Below are positions 1 through 7,176 of a stretch of 16,689 bases of DNA, one piece after another. The notes under the pieces were generated by a model. It was not told the DNA's origin and did not search any database. It saw only the letters and a program-made list of their open reading frames with translations. How positions within the stretch are numbered: position 1 is the first letter of the stretch; each line of letters begins with the position of its first letter. The DNA comes from DUAL01 sp964478325 (GTDB lineage: Bacteria; Bacteroidota; Bacteroidia; Flavobacteriales; BACL11). The stretch spans positions 1 to 16,689 of the forward strand of contig CAYZIA010000026.1 of the NCBI GenBank assembly GCA_964478325.1, given 5' to 3'. A program made the position numbers and the translations under genes.

Positions 1-1
1 A

Positions 2-1900
2 GATACTGAGACCACTAATAAACTAGCGCTGACAGATATGATTCTTTCAAACAGCACTGCAGGATTGATTGATTTAAACCTAAATCAAGAGCAAGAGATT
101 ATAGGAGGAGGTTGTTTTCCTTATGTACTTAAAGATTATTCAATGCACGGATTTTATGGAAGTCCAAAGCAAGGCCAGAGTTTAGAAGAAGTAAAAGATT
201 TACTATTAGCTGAGATTGAGAAAGTAAAATCAGGGGATTTCCCCGACTGGTTAATTCCCGCAATTATTAATGATTTTAAATTAGAACAAATCAAGAAATA
301 TGAAAGTAACAATGGTAGAGCTGGTCAGTTTGTGGAGTCGTTTATTTTAGATCTACCATGGGAAGATTTTACTAATAAAATTAATGAGATGGCTAAATTA
401 ACAAAGCAGGATATTATAGACTTTGCAAATCATTATTATAGTAATAATTATGTAGTCGTTTATAAGCGTCAAGGAATTGATGAGTCAGGTTTGAAGGTTG
501 CAAAACCAAAAATAACTCCTGTTGATGTAAATCGAACATCTGAGTCAGATTTTTTAACTGCAATTATGGATGAAGAGGTGGATGAAATTGAGCCAGTTTT
601 CTTGGATTTTGAAATGGATATTAAAAAATCAAACATTGGAGAAGTAGAGGTTCTGTATAAAGAAAATACAGAAAATGATATTTTCAAATTATATTATATA
701 ATTAAGAAAGGAACAAATGATAATCCTATTTTCAAAATGGCGACCGACTATCTCCAATATTTAGGCACTGCCGATATTTCTTCTAATCAAAAAATGGAAG
801 AATTTTATAAAATTGGTTGTGAGATGAATGTGAGTTGCAGTACCGAAGAGATTAAAATTTCATTAAATGGATTAAATGAATATTTTGAAAAGGCACTTGT
901 TCTTATGGAAGACATTTTATCTGGTGCAGTTGCAGATGATGATGCACTCAAAAACCTAAAAATAGATATGCTTAAAAAACGAGCGGATGCTAAACTAAAC
1001 AAACAAAAAAACCTTTCAGCACTGAGTGCTTATGCAAAATATGGAGCAAATTCCTCTTTTACTAATGTGCTCTCTGATGAGGAAATAAATAATACAACTG
1101 CTCAGCAGTTAGTTGATATTATTCATAACTTAACTAAGAATGATCATAGGGTTGTGTATTATGGGCCATCTTCTATTACTACATTTACAGAAAATTTAGG
1201 AAGATTGCACAGAAATACAACTGATTTAACCTTGATTTCTGAAAACAATAAATTTGAAGAATTAGACATCAATTCCAATACTGTTTACGTGTTAGATTAT
1301 GACATGAAACAAGCAGAGGTTTTGTTTCTAGCGAAAGGAAGTAAACTAAAAACATCTGATATTCCAATTATTTCTTTTCATAATTCTTATTTTGGAGGAG
1401 GAATGAGTTCTATTGTTTTTCAAGAATTAAGAGAATCAAAAGCATTGGCTTATTCGGTTTATAGTACTTATACCATTCCGAAAGATGATAAGCATTCTCA
1501 CTATTCTTTTTCATATATAGGCACGCAAGCTGATAAGTTGGAGGAAGCAATGAATGGTATGATGGATTTGCTAAAGCAAATGCCAGAAGCGGAAAGCAAT
1601 ATGGAAAGTGCAAAAAAGGGTGTGATTCAAAAAATCAGAACCGAGCGAATAACAAAATCTAGGATTTTATCAGAATATCAAAAAGCTGAAAAAATGGGAG
1701 TTTCAAACGATATAAGGAGAAGTGTTTATGAAGCTGTGCCTAATTTTAGAATGGAGGATTTAAGCAACTTCCACAACAGCTACATTAAAAATGATAATTA
1801 CACTATCATGGTTTTAGGAAATAAAGATTTGAAATTAGATGTACTGAAAAAATATGGTAAAATAAAGCACTTAACTTTAGAGGATGTGTTTGGCTACTAA
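2..1900 (+). CDS. M16 family (insulinase/pitrilysin-like) metallopeptidase, 5'-truncated by window edge
   Basis: This is the C-terminal part of a large M16-family protease. The frame is open to the left edge (codons before the first ATG at 38 read DTETTNKLALTD and continue the domain), so the true start lies outside and 38 is not the start. About 632 codons are visible. In order they hold the end of an M16 C-terminal domain (roughly 50-430), an acidic linker (about 540-620), a third domain that is probably the non-catalytic M16 half (about 630-1190), and a last domain (about 1280-1890). The last domain carries FGGGMSSIVFQELRESKALA from about 1391, the glycine-rich and R/Y substrate-binding region typical of the family's last domain. 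The zinc-binding HxxEH motif belongs to the N-terminal domain and is therefore not visible. Bacteroidota relatives are usually about 950 residues and secreted or envelope-associated. The preferred substrate cannot be inferred. Confidence 0.85.
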   Translation, partial: DTETTNKLALTDMILSNSTAGLIDLNLNQEQEIIGGGCFPYVLKDYSMHGFYGSPKQGQSLEEVKDLLLAEIEKVKSGDFPDWLIPAIINDFKLEQIKKYESNNGRAGQFVESFILDLPWEDFTNKINEMAKLTKQDIIDFANHYYSNNYVVVYKRQGIDESGLKVAKPKITPVDVNRTSESDFLTAIMDEEVDEIEPVFLDFEMDIKKSNIGEVEVLYKENTENDIFKLYYIIKKGTNDNPIFKMATDYLQYLGTADISSNQKMEEFYKIGCEMNVSCSTEEIKISLNGLNEYFEKALVLMEDILSGAVADDDALKNLKIDMLKKRADAKLNKQKNLSALSAYAKYGANSSFTNVLSDEEINNTTAQQLVDIIHNLTKNDHRVVYYGPSSITTFTENLGRLHRNTTDLTLISENNKFEELDINSNTVYVLDYDMKQAEVLFLAKGSKLKTSDIPIISFHNSYFGGGMSSIVFQELRESKALAYSVYSTYTIPKDDKHSHYSFSYIGTQADKLEEAMNGMMDLLKQMPEAESNMESAKKGVIQKIRTERITKSRILSEYQKAEKMGVSNDIRRSVYEAVPNFRMEDLSNFHNSYIKNDNYTIMVLGNKDLKLDVLKKYGKIKHLTLEDVFGY

Positions 1901-1904
1901 TTAC

Positions 1905-1912
1905 TAATTTTG
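1905..1912 (+). promoter_or_regulatory. Bacteroidota-type -7 promoter element (TAATTTTG) for icd
   Basis: TAATTTTG is an exact match to the Bacteroidota sigma-ABfr -7 consensus TAnnTTTG. It lies 30 bases upstream of the icd ATG, directly after the stop of the M16 gene, in the only intergenic space available. No clear -33 TTG is seen at the usual distance, which is common for this promoter class. It suggests icd has its own promoter rather than depending on readthrough. Confidence 0.5.
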
Positions 1913-1942
1913 CAGTTAATTTTTTAAAAGAATAAAATAAGA

Positions 1943-3169
1943 ATGAGTAAAATAAAAGTTGATAATCCAATTGTAGAATTGGATGGAGATGAAATGACAA
2001 GAATCATTTGGCAGTTTATTAAAGATAAACTCATCTTTCCTTACATAGATGTAGATATAAAATACTATGATTTAGGTATCGAAAGCCGTGATTCAACTAA
2101 TGATCAAATAACGATTGATGCGGCTGAAGCAATCAAAGAATTCAAAATAGGTATTAAGTGTGCAACCATAACTCCTGATGAGGGGAGGGTAGAAGAATTT
2201 GGACTAAAGAAAATGTGGCGTTCGCCAAATGGCACTATCCGTAATATTGTGGGAGGTACAGTTTTTCGTGAACCTATTATTTGTAAGAATGTTCCAAGAT
2301 TAGTACCAAATTGGACGCATCCAATCTGTATTGGAAGACATGCTTTTGGCGATCAGTACAAAGCTACTGATAAGGTAATAAAGGGGAAAGGAAAATTAAC
2401 CATGACTTTTACTCCTGAAAATGGTGAATCCAGAAGTTGGGAGGTATACAATTATGTTGGTGAAGGAGGCGTTGCAATGAGTATGTATAATACTGATGAG
2501 TCAATTTATGGATTTGCCCGTTCTTGTTTTAATAAAGCTTATCAGAAAAAATGGCCACTCTATTTATCTACCAAAAACACAATTCTTAAAGCATATGATG
2601 GAAGGTTTAAAGATATATTTGAGGAAGTATTTCAAAATGAATTTAAAGCAAGATTTGATGCTATTGGCATCACTTATGAGCATAGATTGATTGATGATAT
2701 GGTGGCTGCTGCACTTAAATGGCATGGTAAATTTGTTTGGGCTTGCAAAAATTATGATGGGGATGTGCAATCAGATACAGTAGCGCAAGGTTTTGGCTCT
2801 TTAGGGCTAATGACTTCTACACTTTTAACTCCTGAAGGAGATGTAATGGAAGCAGAAGCAGCACATGGAACAGTAACGAGGCATTATCGTCAACATCAGC
2901 AAGGAGAAGCTACTTCAACCAATCCCATTGCTTCTATTTTTGCATGGACAAAAGGGTTGGCTTTTAGAGGAAAACTAGATAATAATCAAGATTTGACTGA
3001 CTTTTGCACAACTTTGGAAAAAGTATGTGTGGATACGGTGGAGAGAGGAATTATGACCAAAGACTTAGCTCTTTGTATTCATGGAGGTGATTTGAACGAA
3101 AGCCATTATGTAACAACCGAGCAGTTCTTGGAAGCTTTGGATAAAGGATTGCAAAGTAAAATGGTTTAA
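1943..3169 (+). CDS. icd: NADP-dependent isocitrate dehydrogenase, eukaryotic-type homodimer
   Basis: Oxidatively decarboxylates isocitrate to 2-oxoglutarate with NADP in the cytosolic TCA cycle. At 408 residues it matches the eukaryotic-like (IDH1/IDH2-type) subfamily rather than the E. coli type. Visible motifs are the substrate loop SPNGTIR (94-100), GRHAFGDQYKAT (131-142) with Arg132 equivalent to human IDH1 Arg132, KNTILKAYDG with Lys211, and the metal-binding aspartates in IDDM (Asp251) and YDGDVQSD (271-278). The NADP-binding HGTVTRH (308-314) includes Arg313/His314, which usually contact the 2'-phosphate and so support NADP specificity. The N-terminal VELDGDEMTRIIW is the standard start of the family, so the ATG at 1943 is secure. 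Transcription is probably independent, from the -7 element at 1905. The gene converges on murB. Nothing appears broken or unusual. Confidence 0.97.
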   Translation: MSKIKVDNPIVELDGDEMTRIIWQFIKDKLIFPYIDVDIKYYDLGIESRDSTNDQITIDAAEAIKEFKIGIKCATITPDEGRVEEFGLKKMWRSPNGTIRNIVGGTVFREPIICKNVPRLVPNWTHPICIGRHAFGDQYKATDKVIKGKGKLTMTFTPENGESRSWEVYNYVGEGGVAMSMYNTDESIYGFARSCFNKAYQKKWPLYLSTKNTILKAYDGRFKDIFEEVFQNEFKARFDAIGITYEHRLIDDMVAAALKWHGKFVWACKNYDGDVQSDTVAQGFGSLGLMTSTLLTPEGDVMEAEAAHGTVTRHYRQHQQGEATSTNPIASIFAWTKGLAFRGKLDNNQDLTDFCTTLEKVCVDTVERGIMTKDLALCIHGGDLNESHYVTTEQFLEALDKGLQSKMV

Positions 3170-3201
3170 TGAACTAACATCAAGACGTAACAATGGGAGA
3201 G

Positions 3202-3223
3202 CGAAGGATTTGTTCGGTTTTTT
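3202..3223 (+). terminator. Weak possible terminator between convergent icd and murB
   Basis: A short CGAA/TTCG stem (3202-3205 with 3213-3216, 7-base loop) is followed by a run of six T (3218-3223) and then more T-rich sequence. It lies in the 62-base space between the convergent ends of icd and murB, where a terminator is expected. A four-pair stem is poor, so this is only a candidate. Confidence 0.25.
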
Positions 3224-3231
3224 GCTTTTTA

Positions 3232-4245
3232 CTACAATATATTTACTTCTAGTTCCATTTGTATGCCATATTTTTCTTTTATTACTTCTTGTATTTCTTT
3301 GGCTAAATTTATGATTTCCAAGCCAGTTGCATTTCCATAATTTACTAATACTAATGCTTGATCTTTATGTACTCCTGCATCTGCTTTTCGGTACCCTTTT
3401 AATCCTGCATTATCAATAAGCCACCCGGCAGCAATTTTGGTTTCCGTTTCTGAAACTTTGTAACTAACTATTTCTGGAAATTCTTTTTTCAGTTCTTTAA
3501 ATTTTGTTGTATTAATCACAGGGTTCTTAAAAAAACTACCGCTATTTCCTAATACTTTTGGGTTAGGCAATTTACTGTTCCTAATATTGATAACGGCCTG
3601 AGCAATATTTTTTGGGTTTGCTTCTAAGTTTAGATTTTTGAGTTCCCTATCAATGGCGCCATAAGTAGTTTTGTTAATGGGTGTTTTACTTAATCTAAGA
3701 ACAACTTTTGTAATGACAACTTTTCCTTTCAGTTCATGCTTAAAAATAGAGTCTCTATATCCAAAATTACATGCTGAATTTTCTATAGTTTTTTTATTTC
3801 TACTATCAATCTCTATAAAATCAACCGATTCAACAACATCTTTTAATTCTACTCCATAAGCGCCAATATTTTGCATAGGAGATGCGCCAACCAATCCTGG
3901 AATTAGAGCCAGATTTTCAATCCCTGAAAGATTTTTTTCAATACTCCATAAAACAAAATCATGCCAAACTTCTCCTGCACCAACTTTAATTGTGCTATAA
4001 CTCTCATTTTCTGAGATAATTTTTACTCCCTTAATTTCATTTGCTAAAACAAGTCCATCAAAATCTTTGGTAAATAAAATATTACTTCCGCCACCTAAAA
4101 TAAGAAGTGGTTCTTTTTGTGTTATTTTAGACTCTAATAGCTTTGTAAGCTCTTCTTCAGAATTGAAAGTTGAAAAATATTTAGCTTTTGCATCTATGCC
4201 AAAAGTGTTATAGTTTTTTAAAGAATAATTTTGGGAAAAGTTCAT
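3232..4245 (-). CDS. murB: UDP-N-acetylenolpyruvoylglucosamine reductase (MurB, type I)
   Basis: Catalyses the NADPH-dependent reduction of UDP-GlcNAc-enolpyruvate to UDP-MurNAc, the second committed step of peptidoglycan precursor synthesis, in the cytosol with FAD. The 337 residues agree with type I MurB (E. coli 342). The FAD-binding domain shows LILGGGSNILFTKDF (48-62) and IPGLVGASPMQNIGAYGVEL (115-134). FGYRDSIFK (161-169) carries Arg164, the counterpart of E. coli Arg159. GNSGSFFKNP (233-242) holds the proton-donor serine Ser237, and the C-terminal MELEV (330-334) supplies the catalytic Glu333. The extra loop and SFFKNP context are type I features. The start at the ATG ending at 4245 fits the family start (NYSLKNYNTFGIDAKA). 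It is convergent with icd and divergent from the GT4 gene. A -7 element only five bases upstream suggests an almost leaderless transcript. Confidence 0.97.
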   Translation of the reverse strand: MNFSQNYSLKNYNTFGIDAKAKYFSTFNSEEELTKLLESKITQKEPLLILGGGSNILFTKDFDGLVLANEIKGVKIISENESYSTIKVGAGEVWHDFVLWSIEKNLSGIENLALIPGLVGASPMQNIGAYGVELKDVVESVDFIEIDSRNKKTIENSACNFGYRDSIFKHELKGKVVITKVVLRLSKTPINKTTYGAIDRELKNLNLEANPKNIAQAVINIRNSKLPNPKVLGNSGSFFKNPVINTTKFKELKKEFPEIVSYKVSETETKIAAGWLIDNAGLKGYRKADAGVHKDQALVLVNYGNATGLEIINLAKEIQEVIKEKYGIQMELEVNIL

Positions 4246-4250
4246 GAGTT

Positions 4251-4258
4251 CAAATGTA
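4251..4258 (-). promoter_or_regulatory. -7 promoter element (TACATTTG) immediately upstream of murB
   Basis: Read on the - strand this is TACATTTG, an exact TAnnTTTG match. Only five bases (4246-4250) separate it from the murB ATG, so a transcript starting the usual few bases downstream would be leaderless or nearly so. No convincing -33 TTG is seen. Leaderless or very short leaders fit the weak use of Shine-Dalgarno sequences in this phylum. Confidence 0.4.
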
Positions 4259-4317
4259 GTAAAACAAATTCTATTGTTTAGCGTTTTAAAAACTGTATTT
4301 TCGCTAAAAAATTATTT

Positions 4318-5418
4318 TTGAAACGAATTATTATTTCTGTTAGTTCTGATTTGTGTACCGACCAAAGAGTGCATAAAACCGCTGTTACTTTGCAACAGAT
4401 GGGATTTGAGGTTTTGCTTTTAGGAAGAATGCTCCCTGATAGTTTCCCTATTGAAAGGACATACAAATACAAAAGATTAAGTTTGATTTTTAAAAAGGAA
4501 GTTTGGTTCTATATAGAATATAATATTCGTCTTTTCTTTTTTCTTCTTTTCTCAAAATCGGATCTTTATTTATCAAATGACTTGGATACCCTCTTGCCAA
4601 ATTTCCTTATTTCTAGGTTAAAAAGTAAGCCCTTGGTGTATGATAGCCATGAAATGTTTTGTGAAGGGCCAGAGTTACAAGGCAGAAGATTTGTGCAATC
4701 GGTTTGGCGAACAATTGAGAAGTGGATTCTTCCAAAATTAAAACATACTTATACGGTCTCCCAATCGATTGCAGATAATTATAACAAACAATACAATACA
4801 AACTTTCAGATTATTCGGAACATTCCAAAGCTTGAAGTGAAAAAAAAGAAAGTTGAGAAACTTCAATTTAATGATAAGAAGATTATTTTGTATCAAGGAG
4901 TTATGAATCCTGGAAGAGGATTGAAAGAAATAATTACAGCAATGCCCTTTATTGATTCAGCCGTTTTATTAATTATTGGTTTTGGGAAGGTAGAAGAAGA
5001 GTTAAAAGAATTGGTAGTAAAGATCGGAGTTGAGGATAAAGTATTTTTTTTTGGAAAAGTATCTTTTGAGCATTTGGTTTTCTATACCAAACAAGCTGAT
5101 ATTGGATTACTTTTAGAACGACCTCTGGGACTGAGTTTTAAATATGCGCTACCTAATAAACTATTTGATTACATTCATGCAGAGCTTCCTATTATTGCTT
5201 CGCCTCTTTTAGAAATAAAACGAATAATGGATGAAAATGAGATAGGAGTAATTATAGAAAATTATAATCCAAAATATTTGGCTGATATTGTAAATATAAT
5301 GCTAAATAGTTTAGAAAAGAGAAAAGTTTGGAAAGCAAATATGGTAAAATTAAAACAAGAATTAAATTGGGAGAAAGAGAGTAAAAGACTAAATAAGATT
5401 TTCTCAGATTTTTTATAA
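4318..5418 (+). CDS. Glycosyltransferase, GT4-like (GT-B fold), probably surface polysaccharide synthesis
   Basis: A 366-residue glycosyltransferase of the GT-B fold, probably retaining and using a nucleotide sugar at the cytoplasmic face of the membrane. The N-terminal MKRIIISVSSDLCTDQRVHK is the typical opening of a Bacteroidota GT4 group (SVxxDLxTDQRV). The acceptor domain contains a hydrophobic stretch (63-78) and VYDSHEMF (107-114). The donor domain begins near ILYQGVMNPGRGLKEIITAM (190-209) and ends in the sugar-binding region LGLSFKYALPNKLFDYI (270-286). The start is TTG at 4318: an in-frame TAG at 4279 closes the frame and no ATG or GTG lies between, while the protein alignment requires a start here. 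It is divergent from murB and overlaps the GT2 gene tail-to-tail by six bases. The sugar and acceptor cannot be named from sequence. Confidence 0.88.
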   Translation: MKRIIISVSSDLCTDQRVHKTAVTLQQMGFEVLLLGRMLPDSFPIERTYKYKRLSLIFKKEVWFYIEYNIRLFFFLLFSKSDLYLSNDLDTLLPNFLISRLKSKPLVYDSHEMFCEGPELQGRRFVQSVWRTIEKWILPKLKHTYTVSQSIADNYNKQYNTNFQIIRNIPKLEVKKKKVEKLQFNDKKIILYQGVMNPGRGLKEIITAMPFIDSAVLLIIGFGKVEEELKELVVKIGVEDKVFFFGKVSFEHLVFYTKQADIGLLLERPLGLSFKYALPNKLFDYIHAELPIIASPLLEIKRIMDENEIGVIIENYNPKYLADIVNIMLNSLEKRKVWKANMVKLKQELNWEKESKRLNKIFSDFL

Positions 5419-6129
5419 AATCCCTAATCTATTTAACAAAAACTTTCCCAAGGTAAAATTTCCATAAACAATAAATTGCACAGCATTTAATCTATTTTTC
5501 TTAATATTAAATTCTTCCTTATAATGTTCAAATCCTTTTCGTTTTGAAATGCCATTATTGTTGCAAATAGCAAAATTAAAGTTAAAATAAAGTGCTTTTC
5601 TTTTCTCTAAGAATAGACCTAGATTAAAATCATAATCAGCTAAAATAGAATAATTATAATTAAATTTTCTATCATAAAAACATCTTTTATGATAAAGCGC
5701 TCCTTGATGATGAATGCTGTTTTTTAGAAATAAGGAGTTGGAATATTTTCCTTTGAACTCTTCGTTATTTTGATAAATTACATTTCCAAAAATTAAATTA
5801 GTATTTTTTAATTTCTTAGAAAAAATATTTTGGAAGGCATCTTTACATATTTTGTCATTCGCACCTAAAAAATAAAGCCAATCCCCATTTGTTTTATTAA
5901 TACCTTTATTCATAGCATCATATACATTCTTATCTTCTGAACTTTCCCAATAACTTATTTTGCTTTCATATTTTTTGATAATATCCAATGAATTATCAGT
6001 AGATTTTCCATCTATAATAATAAGTTCATAATCTGTAAAATCTTGATTTATTACGCTTTCAATAGCAGCTCGCAGATACTGTTCTTGGTTTAAAACAGGA
6101 ATAATAATACTTAATTTTGGATGTCGCAC
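5413..6129 (-). CDS. Glycosyltransferase family 2 (GT-A fold), last gene of the ftsE-like operon
   Basis: A 238-residue single-domain GT2 enzyme, probably adding a sugar to a lipid-linked or capsular glycan in the cytoplasm. KLSIIIPVLNQEQYLRAAIE (5-24) is the canonical GT2 opening, followed by SVINQDFTDYELIIIDGKST (25-44) and the acceptor-region motif NVYDAMNKGI (68-77). The usual DxD-like metal site is represented by FLGAND (88-92+), with Asp92 the likely ligand. The C-terminal half (YHKRCFYDRKFNYNYSILAD region, about 147-168) resembles the WcaA/WbyL-like colanic and O-antigen transferases. The start is a GTG at 6127-6129; no ATG is available and the GT2 fold begins at once, so this start is well supported. 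It follows the ABC ATPase stop by nine bases, implying co-transcription. Its 3' end overlaps the convergent GT4 gene. Confidence 0.88.
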   Translation of the reverse strand: MRHPKLSIIIPVLNQEQYLRAAIESVINQDFTDYELIIIDGKSTDNSLDIIKKYESKISYWESSEDKNVYDAMNKGINKTNGDWLYFLGANDKICKDAFQNIFSKKLKNTNLIFGNVIYQNNEEFKGKYSNSLFLKNSIHHQGALYHKRCFYDRKFNYNYSILADYDFNLGLFLEKRKALYFNFNFAICNNNGISKRKGFEHYKEEFNIKKNRLNAVQFIVYGNFTLGKFLLNRLGIL

Positions 6130-6138
6130 TTTTTATTT

Positions 6139-6819
6139 TTAAAGATTCTCGTTAGTTGTTTCAACAAGAGAACGATTTTCGCAAACAAAAGTATGTGAAG
6201 GAAACTTTTTTATAATGGAATAATCGTGAGTAGCAACAATTATTGTAGTTCCCTTTTCATTTATTTCTTTTAAAAGAGCAATTATCTTCTCTGATTTCTC
6301 AGGATCTAAATTTCCTGTTGGCTCGTCTGCTAAAATAATTTCAGGATGGTTTAAAAGTGCTCTTGCTATTGTAGCTCTTTGTTGTTCACCACCAGATAGT
6401 TCGTATGGCATCTTGCTCTCACAATTCTCTAAATGTACATGATCGAGAACTTCTCTTATTCTGTCATCCATTTTTGCTTTCTCAATCCACCCAGTTGCTT
6501 GCAAAATAAAAAGTAAATTATCATAAAGTGTTCTATCAGTTAGAAGTTGAAAATCTTGAAAAATTATTCCTAATTTTCGTCTCAAATTAGAGATATTATC
6601 ATCATCCAATTTTGCTACATCAAAACCCAAAACTTTGATACTTCCTTTTTTAATGGGCAACTCCGCATACAACGATTTCAGCAAGCTACTTTTCCCACTT
6701 CCAGTTTTTCCAATAATATAAATGAATTCCCCAGTTGAGATTTTAAAATTTATGTCCTGAAAAATGATATTTGTTTTTTGCAAAATATCTACTCCCTTAA
6801 ATTCGATTATAGTATTCAT
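6139..6819 (-). CDS. ftsE: FtsE-like ABC transporter ATP-binding protein
   Basis: A 226-residue ABC ATPase of the FtsE/LolD/MacB class, closest in length and motifs to FtsE (E. coli 222). FtsE with membrane partner FtsX normally links the divisome to periplasmic peptidoglycan hydrolases. All ATPase motifs are intact: Walker A IGKTGSGKSS (36-45), Q-loop FQDFQLL (87-93), signature LSGGEQQR (141-148), Walker B IILADEPT (161-168), D-loop GNLD (169-172) and switch His198 (ATHDY). The ATG start overlaps the stop of the upstream 70-residue gene in an ATGA arrangement, implying translational coupling, and a GT2 gene follows after nine bases. No ftsX or other permease lies nearby. In Bacteroidota ftsX is often elsewhere, so FtsE is likely, but a LolD-like or other partner cannot be excluded. 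Confidence 0.85.
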   Translation of the reverse strand: MNTIIEFKGVDILQKTNIIFQDINFKISTGEFIYIIGKTGSGKSSLLKSLYAELPIKKGSIKVLGFDVAKLDDDNISNLRRKLGIIFQDFQLLTDRTLYDNLLFILQATGWIEKAKMDDRIREVLDHVHLENCESKMPYELSGGEQQRATIARALLNHPEIILADEPTGNLDPEKSEKIIALLKEINEKGTTIIVATHDYSIIKKFPSHTFVCENRSLVETTNENL

Positions 6820-7028
6820 AATTCGATGTCTAATTTTTTTAATTTTCCAAAAGGAATCTCATTTAGGATACAGATTATTTCTTTTGCGTATTTTTCCAAG
6901 TTATTTTTTCTTATTCCAGATTCTTGTTGATCCATTCTAAAATAGGCGCGTAAAGTCATATCCTCATCTCTGATTTGCACAAAATCTGGAATCTTTTCTG
7001 TGCCTTTTATTTTTAAAATATAAATCAA
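6816..7028 (-). CDS. Small conserved-looking protein (70 aa) translationally coupled to the FtsE-like ATPase
   Basis: I do not recognise a named family. The 70-residue product is soluble, without signal peptide or membrane helix. It has a strand-rich start (IYILKIKGTEKIPDFVQIRD), an aromatic/charged core DEDMTLRAYFRMDQQE (21-36) and a helical second half ending GKLKKLDIEL. From memory, short proteins with a PDFVQIRDE...LAYFR core occur beside ftsE in other Bacteroidota, but I could not verify this. The reading frame is supported by the four-base ATGA overlap with the ATPase gene and by protein-like composition. The only non-ATG start covering the core is TTG at 7026-7028; the next ATG would begin inside the apparent core at residue 24. 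It is the first gene of a three-gene - strand operon. Confidence 0.65.
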   Translation of the reverse strand: MIYILKIKGTEKIPDFVQIRDEDMTLRAYFRMDQQESGIRKNNLEKYAKEIICILNEIPFGKLKKLDIEL

Positions 7029-7090
7029 AAATAATTTTAGGGCAAAGTAAATAAAATATTAGGTTTTAAGAATGTAAATTTATTCTAATT

Positions 7091-7114
7091 GTTATTCTAC
7101 TTTGTTGAAAACTT
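7091..7114 (+). promoter_or_regulatory. Copy 1 of an intergenic motif shared with the gyrB upstream region (DnaA-box-like core)
   Basis: The sequence GTTATT-CTA-C followed by TTTGTTGAAAACTT lies in the 148-base divergent space between the small-protein operon and the TPR operon. A near copy lies upstream of gyrB (11896-11920), differing in three central bases and one extra A. The core TGTTGAAAA (7103-7111) is, on the - strand, TTTTCAACA, one mismatch from the DnaA-box consensus TTWTNCACA. It could be a DnaA or other regulator site; this is inference. Confidence 0.3.
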
Positions 7115-7149
7115 ATGATAAAACCAAAAATTGCAGTTGACTTATTTTC

Positions 7150-7157
7150 TATTTTTA
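7150..7157 (+). promoter_or_regulatory. Possible degenerate -7 element (TATTTTTA) for the TPR operon
   Basis: TATTTTTA matches seven of eight positions of TAnnTTTG and lies 19 bases upstream of the TPR gene ATG. A TTG at 7131-7133 sits 16 bases upstream, close to the expected -33 distance. The region is AT-rich, so the match is weak. Confidence 0.2.
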
Positions 7158-7176
7158 ATTCTGATATTCCATAAAA

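Noticed and set aside
6162..6178. TTGTT/AACAA inverted repeat near the end of the ftsE-like gene
   Set aside because: It is inside coding sequence, has only five-base arms with a two-base spacer and no T tract; most likely chance.
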